The position numbers and the translations under genes are program-made. From NCBI GenBank assembly GCA_027030565.1, contig JALVEU010000082.1, positions 1 through 14,804 of the forward strand: a stretch of DNA of 14,804 nt, written 5' to 3'. The notes under the pieces were generated by a model. It made no database searches. It saw only the letters and a list, made by a program, of their open reading frames with translations, and was not told the origin of the DNA. Below are positions 13,048 through 14,804 of this stretch, one piece after another. This DNA is from Gammaproteobacteria bacterium. Its GTDB lineage: Bacteria > Pseudomonadota > Gammaproteobacteria > JAJDOJ01. Every line of letters begins with the position of its first letter. Positions within the stretch are counted from its first letter, which is position 1.

Positions 13048-13982
13048 GAGACAGGTTCCTCCAGGAGTTCGGCGATGCGGATGGCGGTGGCCAGCGCGCG
13101 CCGGCCCGCCTCACCCCCCACCAGGGGGCGGGTCCGATGCCGCACGCAATCCAGGAAATGGGCGATCTCGTCCAGCAGCGCATCGCCCTGCGGATAGTGC
13201 CGGTCGTCACGCTCGATCTCGGGAATGCCCGGCAGCTGTTCGCCGCGGCCTTTTCTGTGGATGCGCAGCACCCGGTCCTGGAAGTCCAGGGAGAGGTAGG
13301 CGTCGGGCTGGAAGATGCGCATCTTGCGTTCGCTCTTGAGGCTGATGCGGCTGGCGGTGACGTTGGCCACGCAGCCGTCGGCGAACTCGAGCCGCGCGTT
13401 GGCGATGTCGGTGGCGGCGGTGAGCACCGCAACGCCGCTGGCGCGAATGTCCTGCAGCGGACTGCGTACGATCTCCAGAATGATGTCGATGTCGTGGATC
13501 ATCAGATCCAGGATCACGCTCACGTCGGTGCCGCGGGGTTTGAACGGCGCCAGCCGGTGCGACTCGATGAAGCGCGGGCGGTCGAGGACCTCGTGCAGGC
13601 CCAGCACGGCGCGGTTGAAACGCTCCAGGTGGCCCACTTGGAGGATGCGGCCCTCCCGCTCGGCCAGGGCGATCAGTTCGTCGGCCTCGGCCACTGTGGT
13701 GGTGATGGGTTTTTCGATGAGCACGTCGGCGCCCGCGGCCAGGAAGTCGCGGGCGATGGCATGGTGCAGGCGGGTGGGCACGGCGATGCTCACCGCCTGC
13801 ACGCGGCCCAGCAGCCGGCGATGGTCGGTCACGGCCTCCACGCCCAATCCGCTGCCCACGCGCCGAGCGACTGCGGGGTCGGCGTCACACACCGCCACCA
13901 GGCGCGCCCCGGGCAGGCGAGCGTATTTCTCGGCGTGGAACCGGCCGAGATAGCCGGTGCCGATGACGGCCGTATCGATCAT
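13044..13982 (-). CDS. gnnA: Gfo/Idh/MocA sugar-nucleotide 3-dehydrogenase, GnnA-like
   Basis: A 312-residue NAD-dependent oxidoreductase. The frame is open to 14126, but the Rossmann fold begins at Met 13982 (MIDTAVIGTGYLGRFHAEKY), so that start is chosen. No Shine-Dalgarno is visible there; the bases just upstream are CCTCCCCC. Features: GTGYLG (8-13) for dinucleotide binding, VAVCDAD (29-35), AVPTRLHH (67-74), the family EKP motif in DVLIEKPITTT (86-96), HLERFNRAV (118-126) and DLMIHDIDI (159-167). GnnA oxidises the 3-OH of UDP-GlcNAc to the 3-keto sugar for GnnB. The pair sits directly upstream of lpxB with coupled start/stop overlaps, as in Acidithiobacillus ferrooxidans, where gnnA-gnnB adjoin the lpx genes. 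Another sugar dehydrogenase of the same family is possible without enzymology. Confidence 0.85.
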   Translation of the reverse strand: MIDTAVIGTGYLGRFHAEKYARLPGARLVAVCDADPAVARRVGSGLGVEAVTDHRRLLGRVQAVSIAVPTRLHHAIARDFLAAGADVLIEKPITTTVAEADELIALAEREGRILQVGHLERFNRAVLGLHEVLDRPRFIESHRLAPFKPRGTDVSVILDLMIHDIDIILEIVRSPLQDIRASGVAVLTAATDIANARLEFADGCVANVTASRISLKSERKMRIFQPDAYLSLDFQDRVLRIHRKGRGEQLPGIPEIERDDRHYPQGDALLDEIAHFLDCVRHRTRPLVGGEAGRRALATAIRIAELLEEPVS

Positions 13983-14014
13983 GGGGGAGGTACCGGGCCG
14001 GGCATGAAAGAGCA

Positions 14015-14020
14015 AGTATA
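14015..14020 (-). promoter_or_regulatory. Candidate -10 box for gnnA-gnnB-lpxB
   Basis: On the minus strand TATACT lies 32 bases before the gnnA ATG, in the 142-bp divergent gap. The -35 region at normal spacing (GACGAC) is poor. The plus-strand counterpart for the membrane-protein gene may be TATGCT at 14087-14092, also without a good -35. Confidence 0.3.
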
Positions 14021-14124
14021 GCGGCTGTGCAGGGCCGGTCGTCCGCTGCAAAAAGTTTCGGCTAAGGTGTGCAGGGACACCCGGTGTATGCTGAGCGACA
14101 CCCTCACGACACAAGGAACCGCCC

Positions 14125-14547
14125 ATGCGTCATCTGGCCAACTTCCCCCTGCTCCTGCTCGTCCTGCTCGCATATCTCGCCGTTACTCTGGTGAGTCCGG
14201 AGGGAAGCGCGGTCCTGCACAAGACCCTGCTGGCGTTCCAGCTGTTCTCCGGTGCCCAGTTCACCCTGGACGGCAACGGTGTGTTCCTGATCCTGGGCCT
14301 GGTGCTGCTGTTCTTCGAGGTGGTGAAATCCACGCGCTTGGGGTCCTCCACGGTCGTGGATCATCTCCTGTCGACCTTCGTGTTCGTGGGTTTCCTGGTG
14401 GCGTTCATCGTGATCCCCGCAGCGGGTACGCAGGAATTCCTCGCGCTCACCCTCATGTCGCTCATCGACGTGCTGTCCGGTTTCACGGTGACCATCGCCA
14501 CGGCACGGCGCGACTTCGCCGTCGATCCCAGCCTGCATGGCGGCTGA
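14125..14547 (+). CDS. Four-helix integral membrane protein, function unknown
   Basis: A 140-residue hydrophobic protein. ATG 14125 has AAGGA eight or nine bases upstream. Four membrane segments can be seen: about 7-24, 50-67, 80-98 and 103-124. Short polar loops include FTLDGNG (46-52) and KSTRLGSSTVVDH (68-80), and the C-terminus is basic, then short and polar (ATARRDFAVDPSLHGG). No catalytic or metal motif is visible and I do not recognise a named family. Its 3' end overlaps the rnhB start by 11 bases, so the two are probably cotranscribed and coupled. It is divergent from gnnA. The role is not inferable from this context. Confidence 0.8.
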   Translation: MRHLANFPLLLLVLLAYLAVTLVSPEGSAVLHKTLLAFQLFSGAQFTLDGNGVFLILGLVLLFFEVVKSTRLGSSTVVDHLLSTFVFVGFLVAFIVIPAAGTQEFLALTLMSLIDVLSGFTVTIATARRDFAVDPSLHGG

Positions 14548-14804
14548 ATCCGGCAGCCATAACCCGGCCCCGGTGGCCGGGGTCGACGAGGCCGGGCGCG
14601 GGCCGCTGGCCGGGCCGGTGGTGGCCGCCGCGGTGGTGTTGGACCCGGCACGGCCGGTGCCGGGGCTGCGGGACTCCAAGGTGCTCTCGCCGGCACGTCG
14701 CGAGATGCTGGCCCGTCACATCCTGGACCAGGCGCTGGGCTGGTGCGTGGCCTGGGCGGACGTGGAGGAGATCGACCGCATGAACATCCTCCGAGCGAGT
14801 CTGG
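14537..14804 (+). CDS. rnhB: Ribonuclease HII, N-terminal part (cut by window end)
   Basis: The frame from ATG 14537 stays open to the last base, giving 89 residues of an enzyme usually near 200. RNase HII cuts the RNA strand of RNA-DNA hybrids and removes single ribonucleotides from DNA. Signatures: AGVDEAGRGPLAGPVVAAAV (14-33) with the first two catalytic acids Asp17 and Glu18, LRDSKVLSPARRE (45-57), and a VEEIDRMNILRASL segment at the right edge, matching the conserved IDxxNIxxASL helix. The later catalytic Asp lies beyond the window. The start overlaps the upstream membrane-protein gene by 11 bases. In many gammaproteobacteria rnhB directly follows lpxB; here lpxB lies nearby but is divergent. 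Confidence 0.95.
   Translation, partial: MAAESGSHNPAPVAGVDEAGRGPLAGPVVAAAVVLDPARPVPGLRDSKVLSPARREMLARHILDQALGWCVAWADVEEIDRMNILRASL

Overview
The window looks like a piece of a high-GC gammaproteobacterial chromosome, perhaps a Chromatiales/Ectothiorhodospiraceae-type organism. The taxon is an inference from gene content (lpxB, rnhB, glnK-amtB, a TorF-type porin, an NtrC/sigma-54 promoter) and GC-rich codon use. Genes from about 830 onward are uniformly GC-rich. Positions 1-830 are visibly more AT-rich and look accessory.

Layout. 1-830: a small antitoxin-like gene (-), a decayed two-helix/zinc-ribbon membrane protein with a frameshift (-), and about 295 bases with no convincing gene. 831-2177 (-): a class I dihydroorotase of the subtype with Gln in place of the first metal His. 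Divergent from it, 2255-4357 (+): hisI, cysS and yidD, tightly packed. 4359-4574: a 216-bp palindromic, MITE-like insertion flanked by a 4-bp TAGG duplication, inserted at the yidD stop codon. 4707-6239 (+): a Ycf45-like AAA/R3H ATPase. 6427-8025 (+): a sodium:solute symporter. 8130-10580 (-): a nitrogen operon read torF, glnK, amtB, with a sigma-54 promoter and two NtrC-type palindromes upstream and an intrinsic terminator downstream. 10793-13982 (-): gnnA, gnnB, lpxB with GTGA start/stop overlaps. 14125-14804 (+): a four-helix membrane protein and the start of rnhB, which is cut by the window end.

How the genes work together. gnnA-gnnB-lpxB is the gene set that makes UDP-GlcNAc3N and builds it into lipid A, so this organism probably makes lipid A with amide-linked acyl chains on a diamino sugar. 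In the torF-glnK-amtB operon, the spacing of the NtrC sites and the -24/-12 element closely matches the known glnA p2 arrangement. It places an uncharacterised outer-membrane porin first in a nitrogen-starvation transcript. The neighbouring dihydroorotase, HisI and CysRS are three metal-dependent enzyme types that recur among low-zinc backup genes. However, HisI and CysRS keep their zinc ligands here and no Zur box is visible, so that link stays tentative.

The most notable observations are the MITE-like element with its exact target duplication, the NtrC/sigma-54 control of the porin operon, the modified lipid A cluster, and the frameshifted zinc-ribbon gene.
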